64,000 nt of DNA from contig NZ_FNGS01000004.1 of assembly GCF_900103285.1 (NCBI RefSeq), positions 186,001 to 250,000 on the forward strand, read 5' to 3'. Numbering within the stretch: position 1 is the stretch's first letter; each line of letters opens with the position of its first letter. Below are positions 7,936 through 14,758 of this stretch, piece after piece. The position numbers and the translations under genes are program-made. The DNA comes from Siphonobacter aquaeclarae. Its GTDB lineage: Bacteria > Bacteroidota > Bacteroidia > Cytophagales > Spirosomataceae. The notes beneath the pieces were generated by a model. It worked only from the letters and a program-made list of their open reading frames with translations, had not been told where the DNA came from and searched no databases.

Positions 7936-8646
7936 CTAGCCCTTGGTGAGTGACCGGAACACAGCCTCCAGCGGCTGCCCGGTACTCCGCAGATCCTCCA
8001 GCGACTGATCCGCCACGACCGTTCCCTTGCTCAGAATGATCGCACGGCTGCAGATCGCTTCTACTTCCTGCATGATATGCGTCGAAAACAGGACGGTCTT
8101 CTGAGCGCCGATCGATTTGATCACGGACCGGATTTCCACGAGCTGATTGGGATCCAGACCGGTGGTCGGCTCATCGAGGATCAGCACCTCCGGATCATGA
8201 ATCAATGCCTGCGCAAGGCCTACGCGTTGCCGGTACCCTTTGGATAACTGTCCGATTTTTTTCCGGTATTCGGGTTCGAGGCCTACCTGTGCGACGACCT
8301 CGTCTACCCGGCGGCTGAGCGTTTGTCCGCTCAAGCCATATAGTCCGCCGATAAACCGGAGAAACTCCTTGACGTACAAATCGAGGTACAGAGGATTGTG
8401 TTCGGGCAGGTATCCGATGCGTTTGCGAACCTCGCGGGAATGCGCCACTACGTCGTATCCGGCTACTTCGACCGTACCTGAGGTCGGGAGCAGATACCCC
8501 GTGGCGATTTTCATCGTCGTGGATTTACCGGCGCCGTTCGGACCGAGAAAGCCGACGATTTCGCCGGGATTGACGGCAAAACTGATCTGATCGACAGCCT
8601 TTTGCTGCCCATACACCTTGGTTAACTCACGAACGATGATCGACAC
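7936..8646 (-). CDS. gldA: ABC transporter ATP-binding protein, GldA-like
   Basis: The 236-aa cytoplasmic ATPase subunit contains Walker A GPNGAGKST (residues 35-43), the Q-loop region GYLPEHNPLY, signature LSKGYRQR (134-141), Walker B VLILDEP (154-160) and the switch histidine in FSTHIMQEV (His190). The start MSIIVRELTKVYG at a GTG (8646) matches GldA of gliding Bacteroidota; an ATG 25 codons upstream would add a non-conserved leader. GldA works with GldF and GldG in flavobacterial gliding or surface assembly, but no gldF or gldG is adjacent. The subtype call therefore rests on the sequence pattern (EHNPLYLDLYVKEFL, THIMQEVEAICSR). A generic ABC-2 type ATPase is the alternative. The gene is divergent from the permease at 8937. 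Confidence 0.75.
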   Translation of the reverse strand: MSIIVRELTKVYGQQKAVDQISFAVNPGEIVGFLGPNGAGKSTTMKIATGYLLPTSGTVEVAGYDVVAHSREVRKRIGYLPEHNPLYLDLYVKEFLRFIGGLYGLSGQTLSRRVDEVVAQVGLEPEYRKKIGQLSKGYRQRVGLAQALIHDPEVLILDEPTTGLDPNQLVEIRSVIKSIGAQKTVLFSTHIMQEVEAICSRAIILSKGTVVADQSLEDLRSTGQPLEAVFRSLTKG

Positions 8647-8936
8647 CTTGCGCTTCTGGGGTTTAGGAGACTCGTAGTCTGTTGACCGCAAAATAAACGC
8701 CAACAAACCGAAAATCGGCATACCAGCCCGAACATTGGACCGCGAAGCCCGCTTGTCTATTTTCAGGACGGGCCGGGTTGACTCCTCACGCCGATTCCCT
8801 ATTTTTACCCAATCATTTCATCAAACCGGATCGATTCCCCACCGCTTCCCGGAGAAAACCCGCCTTTTTGAGGCAATCAGGTTTTGCTTCCGGTGCAAGG
8901 CCGGTCGGTTCGGTCGTTCACGAAAACTCATACCCT

Positions 8937-10535
8937 GTGGCCAAAAACTCCCTCTTTCGTAAAAAATCCATCGCGCAAGTCCTCTCCAACGACGCCACCG
9001 GCGAGTCTCACGGATTAGCGAAAGTACTCGGAGTACGGGATCTGACGTCCCTCGGTATTGCGGCCATCATCGGCGCAGGAATTTTCAGCACCATCGGCCG
9101 CGCCAGTTTCGACGGCGGCCCTGCCGTATCTCTTCTTTTCGTCTTTACAGCCATAGCCTGTGTATTTACTGCGCTGAGCTATGCGCAGTTTGCCTCCACG
9201 GTGCCGGTGTCCGGCAGCGCCTATACCTATGCCTACGTTTCGTTCGGTGAATTGTTTGCCTGGATTATCGGCTGGGCGCTGATTCTGGAATATGCCGTTT
9301 CCAATATGGTAGTGGCCATTTCCTGGTCTGAATACTTTACATCAATGCTTGCCGGTTTCGGCATGCACCTGCCCGAGTGGCTAACGGTTGATCCGGCTTC
9401 GGCCAAACCGGAAGTCCGCGCCGCCGCGCCGGTCATTGCCGGTATCCGCATCATCTGCGACTTACCCGCCGGGCTGATCACAGCCCTGGTGACGGCCCTC
9501 GTGTACGTCGGTATCCGGGAATCGCGGAATGCCTCCAACCTGCTGGTAGCCTTGAAACTGGCGGTGATTTTGCTGGTCATCGGCGCGGGGGTCTTCTACG
9601 TGAAGCCGGAAAACTGGTCGCCCTTCGCTCCCAATGGCGTAGGCGGTGTACTCAGCGGTGTTGCGGCGGTCTTCTTCGCGTTTATCGGATTTGATTCGAT
9701 CTCGACAACAGCTGAGGAATGCGTCAATCCCCAGCGTGACCTGCCCAAAGCGATGATTTACTGCCTCGCGATTTGCACTGTGCTGTATGTAGCAATCACG
9801 CTGGTGCTGACGGGGATGGTTCATTACAAGGAACTGAATGTCGACGATCCCCTGGCCTATGTTTTCCACAAGGTTGGGTTTGATTTTGTGGCGGGTGTCA
9901 TTTCTGTGTCGGCAGTGATCGCGATTACGAGCGCGCTGCTGGTGTATCAGCTCGGCCAGCCGCGTATCTGGATGACGATGAGCCGCGACGGGCTCCTCTG
10001 GCCCAAATTCGCCAAAGTACACCCGAAGTACCATACCCCTTCGTTTGCGACGATTGTGACGGGTCTGGTTGTAGCTATTCCGTCCATGTTTTTTGATATG
10101 GGCTTCTTTGTCGACCTGACAAGTGTAGGAACATTCTTTGCTTTCATTCTGGTATGCAGCGGGGTATTGTACCTGGATTACAAGGGCCTGACGCAGTATT
10201 CGAAATTCCGCGTACCGTATGTCAACGGGCAGTATATCATCGGTCTCGGATTTCTGATAGCCTTCGGTTTCGCGCTGAAGGGCGGGCACTTTATTCTTGC
10301 CATCGAGGAAAAACCGCTGCTTTTTGTTTTCTGGATTACCTGGGCGGGGCTTTCGGTGGCTGCATTCCGCCTGAAGTTCTCCCTGCTGCCTGTACTGGGC
10401 ATTCTCACCAATCTGTACCTGATGACCGAACTCGGTATTTCGAACTGGGGGGCGTTTGCGGCCTGGCTCGTCATCGGACTGGTGATTTATTTCGGATACG
10501 GCCACAAACATTCCCGTCTCGCCAAAGCCTCCTGA
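8937..10535 (+). CDS. APC-superfamily amino acid permease (cationic amino acid transporter type)
   Basis: This inner-membrane transporter has 532 aa from the GTG at 8937. The open frame extends upstream to 8778, but that extension is polar and unlike the family. LGVRDLTSLGIAAIIGAGIF (residues 31-50) is the conserved first membrane segment with the GAGIF unwinding motif of APC carriers. GFDSISTTAEECVNPQRDLP is the typical segment of YfnA/CAT-like carriers. About 12-14 membrane helices are visible. The ridA-like gene starts 3 bp after the stop, so the two are almost certainly cotranscribed. That fits uptake of an amino acid whose breakdown yields reactive enamines, although the real substrate is not shown. 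Confidence 0.9.
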   Translation: MAKNSLFRKKSIAQVLSNDATGESHGLAKVLGVRDLTSLGIAAIIGAGIFSTIGRASFDGGPAVSLLFVFTAIACVFTALSYAQFASTVPVSGSAYTYAYVSFGELFAWIIGWALILEYAVSNMVVAISWSEYFTSMLAGFGMHLPEWLTVDPASAKPEVRAAAPVIAGIRIICDLPAGLITALVTALVYVGIRESRNASNLLVALKLAVILLVIGAGVFYVKPENWSPFAPNGVGGVLSGVAAVFFAFIGFDSISTTAEECVNPQRDLPKAMIYCLAICTVLYVAITLVLTGMVHYKELNVDDPLAYVFHKVGFDFVAGVISVSAVIAITSALLVYQLGQPRIWMTMSRDGLLWPKFAKVHPKYHTPSFATIVTGLVVAIPSMFFDMGFFVDLTSVGTFFAFILVCSGVLYLDYKGLTQYSKFRVPYVNGQYIIGLGFLIAFGFALKGGHFILAIEEKPLLFVFWITWAGLSVAAFRLKFSLLPVLGILTNLYLMTELGISNWGAFAAWLVIGLVIYFGYGHKHSRLAKAS

Positions 10536-10538
10536 TCC

Positions 10539-10979
10539 ATGCTGCGACTGCTTTTCTTTGCCCTCCTCCTGTTCGGAACGGCGGCCACCGCCCAGAAACG
10601 GGTTATCGAATCGGACCTGGCGCCGGCGCCGATCGGGCCCTACAGCCAGGCCATTGACGTCAACGGAACGGTCTATGTTTCCGGACAGATCGGGCTGATT
10701 CCGGGAGCCGGGAAGCTCGTCGCCGGAGGCATTGACACAGAAGTACCCCGGATCATGGAAAACATACAGGCCATTCTGAAAGCGGCCAACCTGACCCTGC
10801 GGGAAATAGTAAGCACGACGATTTACGTCAAAAACATGGCGGACTTTCCCCGGATCAACAAGTTGTATGAAAGTTATTTTACGGGAGAATACCCGGCGAG
10901 AAGTACGGTGGGTGTTGCGGATTTGCCGGCTGGCGCAAATGTGGAAATAGCCGTAATCGCTGTCAGAAGGAAATATTAA
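10539..10979 (+). CDS. RidA-family enamine/imine deaminase with signal peptide
   Basis: This 146-aa protein is normal RidA length plus an N-terminal extension: residues 1-18 (LRLLFFALLLFGTAATAQ) are a hydrophobic signal peptide. The RidA core follows: APIGPYSQAI, VYVSGQIGLIPGAG, TTIYVKNMADF and YPARSTVGVADLP, in which the arginine of the PARS motif is the residue that holds the substrate carboxylate. The terminal VEIAVIAV segment is also present. RidA hydrolyses reactive enamines such as 2-aminoacrylate, normally in the cytosol; here export is predicted. The gene sits 3 bp behind an amino acid permease. Its 3' end is followed by a perfect 27-bp fold-back and a strong terminator. Confidence 0.9.
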   Translation: MLRLLFFALLLFGTAATAQKRVIESDLAPAPIGPYSQAIDVNGTVYVSGQIGLIPGAGKLVAGGIDTEVPRIMENIQAILKAANLTLREIVSTTIYVKNMADFPRINKLYESYFTGEYPARSTVGVADLPAGANVEIAVIAVRRKY

Positions 10980-10981
10980 AG

Positions 10982-11042
10982 TCTGTGAAGTCTGTGTAGT
11001 CTGTGAGAGATTTTTTCTCACAGACTACACAGACTTCACAGA
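10982..11042. repeat. Perfect 27-bp fold-back of 9-bp words (TCTGTGNNN)
   Basis: The left arm 10982-11008 is exactly three 9-bp words: TCTGTGAAG, TCTGTGTAG, TCTGTGAGA. The right arm 11016-11042 is its perfect reverse complement, with a 7-bp T-rich loop. It begins 2 bp after the ridA stop. A sister copy with other variable bases lies at 45181-45252, also just behind a stop codon. Confidence 0.9.
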
Positions 11043-11044
11043 AG

Positions 11045-11091
11045 AAAAAGCGAGCGGCTGCCCCGGATGGGGGCAGCCGCTCGCTTTTTTT
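11045..11091. terminator. Strong bidirectional terminator
   Basis: A 20-bp perfect stem (11045-11064 with 11070-11089) starts in A5 and ends in T7, so it works in both directions. It serves the ridA transcript and the small minus-strand ORF ending at 11115. Confidence 0.9.
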
Positions 11092-11114
11092 CAGTTTCGT
11101 TGCTACAAAACGGC

Positions 11115-11261
11115 CTAGCCGTTGAGCAGTTTCCATTCGTTGAAGAACTTGTCTCCGGAAGCGCTCCTGGGCAGCGTCGGCTTTTTGACGACCTGGCGAG
11201 AGGGCTTCCAGACCAAACCAAGTTTGATCAGCAAGCGGCGGGTGGCAAAAGAATAATTCAT
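11115..11261 (-). CDS. Small basic hypothetical protein, 48 aa
   Basis: A short ATG-to-TAG frame encodes MNYSFATRRLLIKLGLVWK at its start and ends FFNEWKLLNG. It is basic, with no signal peptide or membrane segment. Support comes from position: it is followed on its own strand by the strong terminator at 11045-11091 and preceded by an AT-rich 150-bp region suitable for a promoter. Codon use (ACG, CGC, CTG, GTC) fits the neighbours. I do not recognise a family, and a chance ORF remains possible. Confidence 0.5.
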   Translation of the reverse strand: MNYSFATRRLLIKLGLVWKPSRQVVKKPTLPRSASGDKFFNEWKLLNG

Positions 11262-11434
11262 GGCTTCCACGGTAAAATGTGTTTCACTTACTAACGCAAC
11301 CGCGTTTTCGTATGGTATGTTCCACAGGAAGAAAAAAAATGTACTATTCGTATAAAAGTTTAGTATTCTTCCAACAGGGTAAAGTCTTTGTTAAAAAATC
11401 ATACCAATAAGCTGATCTGCCGGTCATTAGGTGC

Positions 11435-11466
11435 AAAAAAAAAGCCCCTCCGTATTCAGGAGAGGC
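11435..11466 (-). terminator. Intrinsic terminator of the zinc metallopeptidase gene
   Basis: The stem GCCCCTCC/GGAGAGGC (one mismatch, 11444-11451 with 11459-11466) is followed on the minus strand by nine T. It lies 22 bp past the stop at 11488. Confidence 0.75.
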
Positions 11467-11487
11467 GTTAGATAAGTGGCAGCCGGA

Positions 11488-12174
11488 TCAGTCGTTCCGG
11501 CGACCGCCCATCAGCAGACTCACGTAGTACAGCAGCGTGGCCAGCGAGCCGATTGCGGCGACCACATACGTGCGCGCGGCCCATTTGAGGGCATCTGCGG
11601 CCATGTCGTATTCGCGGTTGTTGGCTACGCCGGTACGCTGAATCCAGGCCAGTGCCCGGTTGGAAGCGTCGTATTCAACAGGAAGTGTCACAAAACTGAA
11701 GACCGTCGTCACCGCAAAAAGCGCGACGCCGATCGCCAGCGGAATGGGCGTGGTATTGAGCAGGAAAATCCCTGCCAGAATAATCCACTGCATCCAGCTG
11801 GAGGCAATGCTGAGGAACGGCACCATCGAACTCCGGAACTGCAGCCAGGTATAAGCCGTCGCATGTTGCACAGCGTGCCCGCATTCGTGCGCGGCGACGG
11901 CAGCGGCGGCTACGCTTCGGCCATAATACACGTCGTTGCTGAGGTTAACCGTTTTATCGGCCGGATTGTAGTGGTCGGTCAGTTGCCCTTCCACCGAGAT
12001 CACCCGGACGTCATAGATGCCGTTGTCACGGAGCATCTTCTCGGCGATTTCTTTACCGGAAAGGCCAATGGAAAGCCCTACCTGGGAATATTCGTTGAAC
12101 TTACTGCGTAGGCGCCAGCTGATGAACATGCTGACAGCCATCACAATCAAACCTATTAAATAAGCTCCTGCCAT
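11488..12174 (-). CDS. Membrane zinc metallopeptidase (YugP-type, neutral zinc metallopeptidase 2 family)
   Basis: The 228-aa inner-membrane protease has a membrane helix at residues 3-20, then SGKEIAEKMLRDNGIYDVRV, the conserved start of the family. The zinc site AAHECGHAVQHA has HECGH at 96-100. Two or three further hydrophobic helices (about 118-165 and 205-222) flank YDASNRALAWI, which contains the distal acidic ligand region. Length and motif order match the YugP group, whose substrates are not known. It is the last gene of a minus-strand run: it starts 22 bp after the stop of rfaE2, so cotranscription is likely. Confidence 0.92.
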   Translation of the reverse strand: MAGAYLIGLIVMAVSMFISWRLRSKFNEYSQVGLSIGLSGKEIAEKMLRDNGIYDVRVISVEGQLTDHYNPADKTVNLSNDVYYGRSVAAAAVAAHECGHAVQHATAYTWLQFRSSMVPFLSIASSWMQWIILAGIFLLNTTPIPLAIGVALFAVTTVFSFVTLPVEYDASNRALAWIQRTGVANNREYDMAADALKWAARTYVVAAIGSLATLLYYVSLLMGGRRND

Positions 12175-12196
12175 GGTGGTAGTGGTTATGTTCGGA

Positions 12197-12679
12197 TCAG
12201 AAACTCTTCTTGATCTTTTCTATTAACGACGTGGTCGAAAAACCCTGTACAAGCGGGACCGTTTTCACCTCGCCTCCGTTGGCCAGTACAAAATCCGAGC
12301 CAACGATCGTTTCGACGGAATAGTCGTCTCCTTTGACCAAAATGTCAGGTTTCACGGCCTCAATCAGCTCTTTCGGGGTGTCTTCGTCAAACAAAATGAC
12401 AGTATCCACGAACGAAAGCGCCGCCATAAGCCGGGCGCGGGCACTTTCGTTGACGACCGGCCGGAGCGGGCCCTTGAGCCGGCTGACCGACGCGTCGGTA
12501 TTCAGCCCGAGCACGAGGCGGTCGCCGAGGTTGCGGGCCTTTTCAAGGTAATCGACATGCCCCATGTGAACAATATCGAAACAACCGTTCGTAAAAACTA
12601 CTTTCTCTCCGCGGGCTTTCCAGGACGTGATTTCGTCCAGTGCCTCTGTCCGGGATTTTATTTTGGATGCGGTATTCAT
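12197..12679 (-). CDS. rfaE2: D-glycero-beta-D-manno-heptose 1-phosphate adenylyltransferase
   Basis: This 160-aa cytoplasmic enzyme corresponds to the C-terminal (HldE2) half of E. coli HldE and transfers AMP to heptose 1-phosphate to make the ADP-heptose precursor for lipopolysaccharide core. The cytidylyltransferase-like fold is clear: VVFTNGCFDIVHMGHVDYL carries the HxGH motif (residues 38-41), followed by the LKGPLRPVVNESARARLMAAL and LVKGDDYSVETIVGS segments. The kinase half (RfaE1) is not in the window. The start overlaps the stop of the flippase-like gene (ATGA, 12676-12679), so the two are translationally coupled, which suggests a joint role in envelope building. Confidence 0.94.
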   Translation of the reverse strand: MNTASKIKSRTEALDEITSWKARGEKVVFTNGCFDIVHMGHVDYLEKARNLGDRLVLGLNTDASVSRLKGPLRPVVNESARARLMAALSFVDTVILFDEDTPKELIEAVKPDILVKGDDYSVETIVGSDFVLANGGEVKTVPLVQGFSTTSLIEKIKKSF

Positions 12680-13662
12680 GCAGGTCGACGTCTTCCGAGG
12701 AAGGTGGATAATAAAAACAGGGAACCGATAGCCAGCGTAGCCAGCATCTGCGAACTCTGGATAAAGGTAGCCAATGTTCCGCTGTCCGTTTCCGGAATTT
12801 GATAAATGGAGTGAAGCGCAAAAGCCACAAACGCATTGAATGAACCGACACCTCCCGGCGTAGGCAGAATCATCGCCAGCGCGCCGGTAGTGAGTACGGT
12901 CAACGCCACCAAGGGCGACAGCACCGCAAATTTCGGTATCGCGAAAAACAGGACATAGCCCATCGCCCAGTACATTCCCCAGATCATCGCCGTATAAAAC
13001 AGAAACAGGCCCGGCCGGCGCAGTTTGCGGATACTCAGCAGGCCGTCGAGCAGACCTTTGCCCGTTTTCGCCAGCTTCCGGACAATCGCCAGTTGCAGCA
13101 GTTGCTCCCGGAGAAAAAAGACGAGCAGCCCGCCGCCAATCAGCAACGCCAGCACCACCCAGATCAGCACCGGCACGCCTTTGCCTTCCTGGGGAGTAGC
13201 CGACGTGGCACCCTGAATGAAGGTGAGGAGCCGGTCGAAATCGAGCAACAGGTTCAGACCCAGCAGGAGGAACAACGTGACGACATCAAAAATTCGCTCC
13301 GTCACAACAGTACCCAGTGATTTTTCGATCGGTATTTCGTCGCTTTTGTACAGCGCACTGCAACGGGTAACTTCTCCGAGACGTGGAACCAGGTTATTGG
13401 CGAAATACCCCAGCCAGACCGCCGTGTTCGTTCGTAAAAAAGACGGGTGATACCCCATCGGTTCGAGGAGAATCTGCCAGCGGGCGGCGCGGCTGCCATG
13501 TGCGACAAACGTGAGAGCGACCATCAGAATCACCCAGCGGAAGTCGGCATGGGAAACGTCATTCCAGAGTTGCTGAGGGTTGATGGTACCGGTATGAACG
13601 GCAAACCAGATAAGTCCGGCAGCAAGGCCGAGAAACAGCAGGTATTGAACGGTTTTTTTCAT
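12676..13662 (-). CDS. Lysylphosphatidylglycerol synthase TM-domain / flippase-like membrane protein
   Basis: The 328-aa inner-membrane protein has about eight hydrophobic helices spread over its length. The pattern WQILLEPMGY ... AVWLGYFANNLVPRLGEVTR matches the MprF-type transmembrane domain family (also called UPF0104 or YbhN-like), proposed to flip or translocate lipids. The cytosolic aminoacyl-transferase domain of MprF is absent, so lipid aminoacylation is not expected. The C-terminal LPTPGGVGSFNAFVAFAL segment is the conserved glycine-rich region. It overlaps rfaE2 by 4 bp and is the upstream gene of that unit. The substrate is unknown; involvement in lipid A/LPS or a glycolipid is an inference from the neighbour. 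Confidence 0.88.
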   Translation of the reverse strand: MKKTVQYLLFLGLAAGLIWFAVHTGTINPQQLWNDVSHADFRWVILMVALTFVAHGSRAARWQILLEPMGYHPSFLRTNTAVWLGYFANNLVPRLGEVTRCSALYKSDEIPIEKSLGTVVTERIFDVVTLFLLLGLNLLLDFDRLLTFIQGATSATPQEGKGVPVLIWVVLALLIGGGLLVFFLREQLLQLAIVRKLAKTGKGLLDGLLSIRKLRRPGLFLFYTAMIWGMYWAMGYVLFFAIPKFAVLSPLVALTVLTTGALAMILPTPGGVGSFNAFVAFALHSIYQIPETDSGTLATFIQSSQMLATLAIGSLFLLSTFLGRRRPA

Positions 13663-13682
13663 GGACGAACAGACAGTCCCGC

Positions 13683-13719
13683 AAAAATAAAAAAGAGGTG
13701 GTCCGTTTCCGAACCACCT
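13683..13719 (-). terminator. Intrinsic terminator of panD
   Basis: The stem AGGTGGT/ACCACCT (13696-13702 with 13713-13719) is followed on the minus strand by a T-rich run. It lies 20 bp past the panD stop. Confidence 0.75.
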
Positions 13720-13738
13720 GCTGGTTGGTATGGCGGGG

Positions 13739-14089
13739 TCAGAGGACCAGCCGGTTGTTGTGATCTGGGAAGACGACGGTAGGCTTATGTACTTTGGCTT
13801 CTTCGGGCGTCATAAGGGCGTAGGCCATGATGATGACGATGTCGCCGACCTGAGCTCTGCGGGCGGCCGCACCGTTGAGGCAGATGGTGCCGGAGCCCCG
13901 CTCGCCTTTGATGACATACGTTTCAAACCGCTCGCCGTTATTGTTGTTGACCACCTGGACCTTTTCGTGCTCAAGGAGGTTGGCAGCGTCCATCAGGTCT
14001 TCGTCGATGGTGATACTGCCGACATAATTCAGCTCCGCCTGTGTCACGCGGACACGGTGAAGCTTGGATTTCATGATTGTCAGGAACAT
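13739..14089 (-). CDS. panD: Aspartate 1-decarboxylase
   Basis: PanD converts aspartate to beta-alanine for pantothenate synthesis. The pyruvoyl cofactor is made by self-cleavage at the Gly-Ser bond inside [18 protein letters not shown]. The 116-aa form from the ATG at 14089 ([20 protein letters not shown]) has the normal length. The frame stays open upstream to 14443, but that extension has no PanD similarity. An ATG five codons in (14074) is a possible alternative start. [20 protein letters not shown] and the [19 protein letters not shown] segment complete the family pattern. The gene starts opposite a long non-coding stretch carrying two LacI-like palindromes. Confidence 0.95.
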   Translation of the reverse strand: MFLTIMKSKLHRVRVTQAELNYVGSITIDEDLMDAANLLEHEKVQVVNNNNGERFETYVIKGERGSGTICLNGAAARRAQVGDIVIIMAYALMTPEEAKVHKPTVVFPDHNNRLVL

Positions 14090-14244
14090 GTCGATTACTG
14101 TTTCCAAAACCCCGGAACGACTTCCGGGCCGGCAAAGTTCGGAAAAGTTTTCTTCCCTGTGTACCTCCGGCAGACAGAAACCGGCGGAAACCCGGCACAG
14201 GCAACGGGGCGGCGGAAAAAATTGCCCCCGGATACGCATTTTGC

Positions 14245-14278
14245 ACAAACGGTTGTCCATCCCTTTACAAACGTTTGC
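14245..14278. promoter_or_regulatory. Two LacI-family-like operator palindromes
   Basis: ACAAACGGTTGT (14245-14256) and ACAAACGTTTGC (14267-14278) share the ACAAACGNTTG core with central CG typical of LacI/PurR-family operators, and the second contains the perfect palindrome CAAACGTTTG. Their centres are 22 bp apart, about two helical turns. They lie 156-189 bp upstream of panD and about 480 bp upstream of susC pair 2. Which gene they serve, if any, is unknown. Confidence 0.4.
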
Positions 14279-14758
14279 GCATCTGCCAAGATACAGGCCG
14301 CTTTCTTTCCGACGGGTATCAACCCTTGTTTGCAGCGTACGGGGAATGTAATTTCCGTTCAGATTATCGGGAACGCCGCAATTTCCGCTTTCTACTTGTC
14401 CTCCCGCCGCGGAGGAGGTTTCCGTGTCCAGATCGTTCATCACTAAACTAAACGTTCGCTCAGAGTACCCTTACCCGCTGGTGAATCCTGCCTGAAACAG
14501 GTATTCCCGCCATTTTGTCAAAACCTGATCAATACTTTCAACGACTACGCAGACGTCCCCGTCCGCCTGATTGCCTATTGCTTTCATTCACTATCAACGC
14601 TGAAATTATGACCCTATCTGAGCTGACTATCAGCTTCTAACGTCCTGTCTCGCAGGAACGCGGCCCTGAATTCCCTTTATCGTTTACCCTCTGACGGACC
14701 GCCGCGCGGTCCGAACGGGATACCTATTCGCTTTTCATCCACTATCTACTCCGAAACA
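14279..14758. other. Non-coding leader of susC pair 2
   Basis: No gene is supported in this 480-bp stretch. Close to the susC start lie two small hairpins: one around 14640-14660 (CCTG/CAGG core) and GGACCGC/GCGGTCC at about 14696-14712. They could be leader structures of the susC transcript. No promoter motif is clear. Confidence 0.35.

Noticed and set aside
8647-8936. Extra N-terminal codons for gldA and for the permease
   Set aside because: Frames extend from both genes into the divergent gap, but the added residues do not match the families. The GTG starts at 8646 and 8937 give conserved N-termini.
9462-11021. Open frame of 519 codons on the minus strand
   Set aside because: It lies opposite the permease and ridA. 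Its composition is Arg/Gln/His-rich as expected for antisense frames, and no motif is recognisable.
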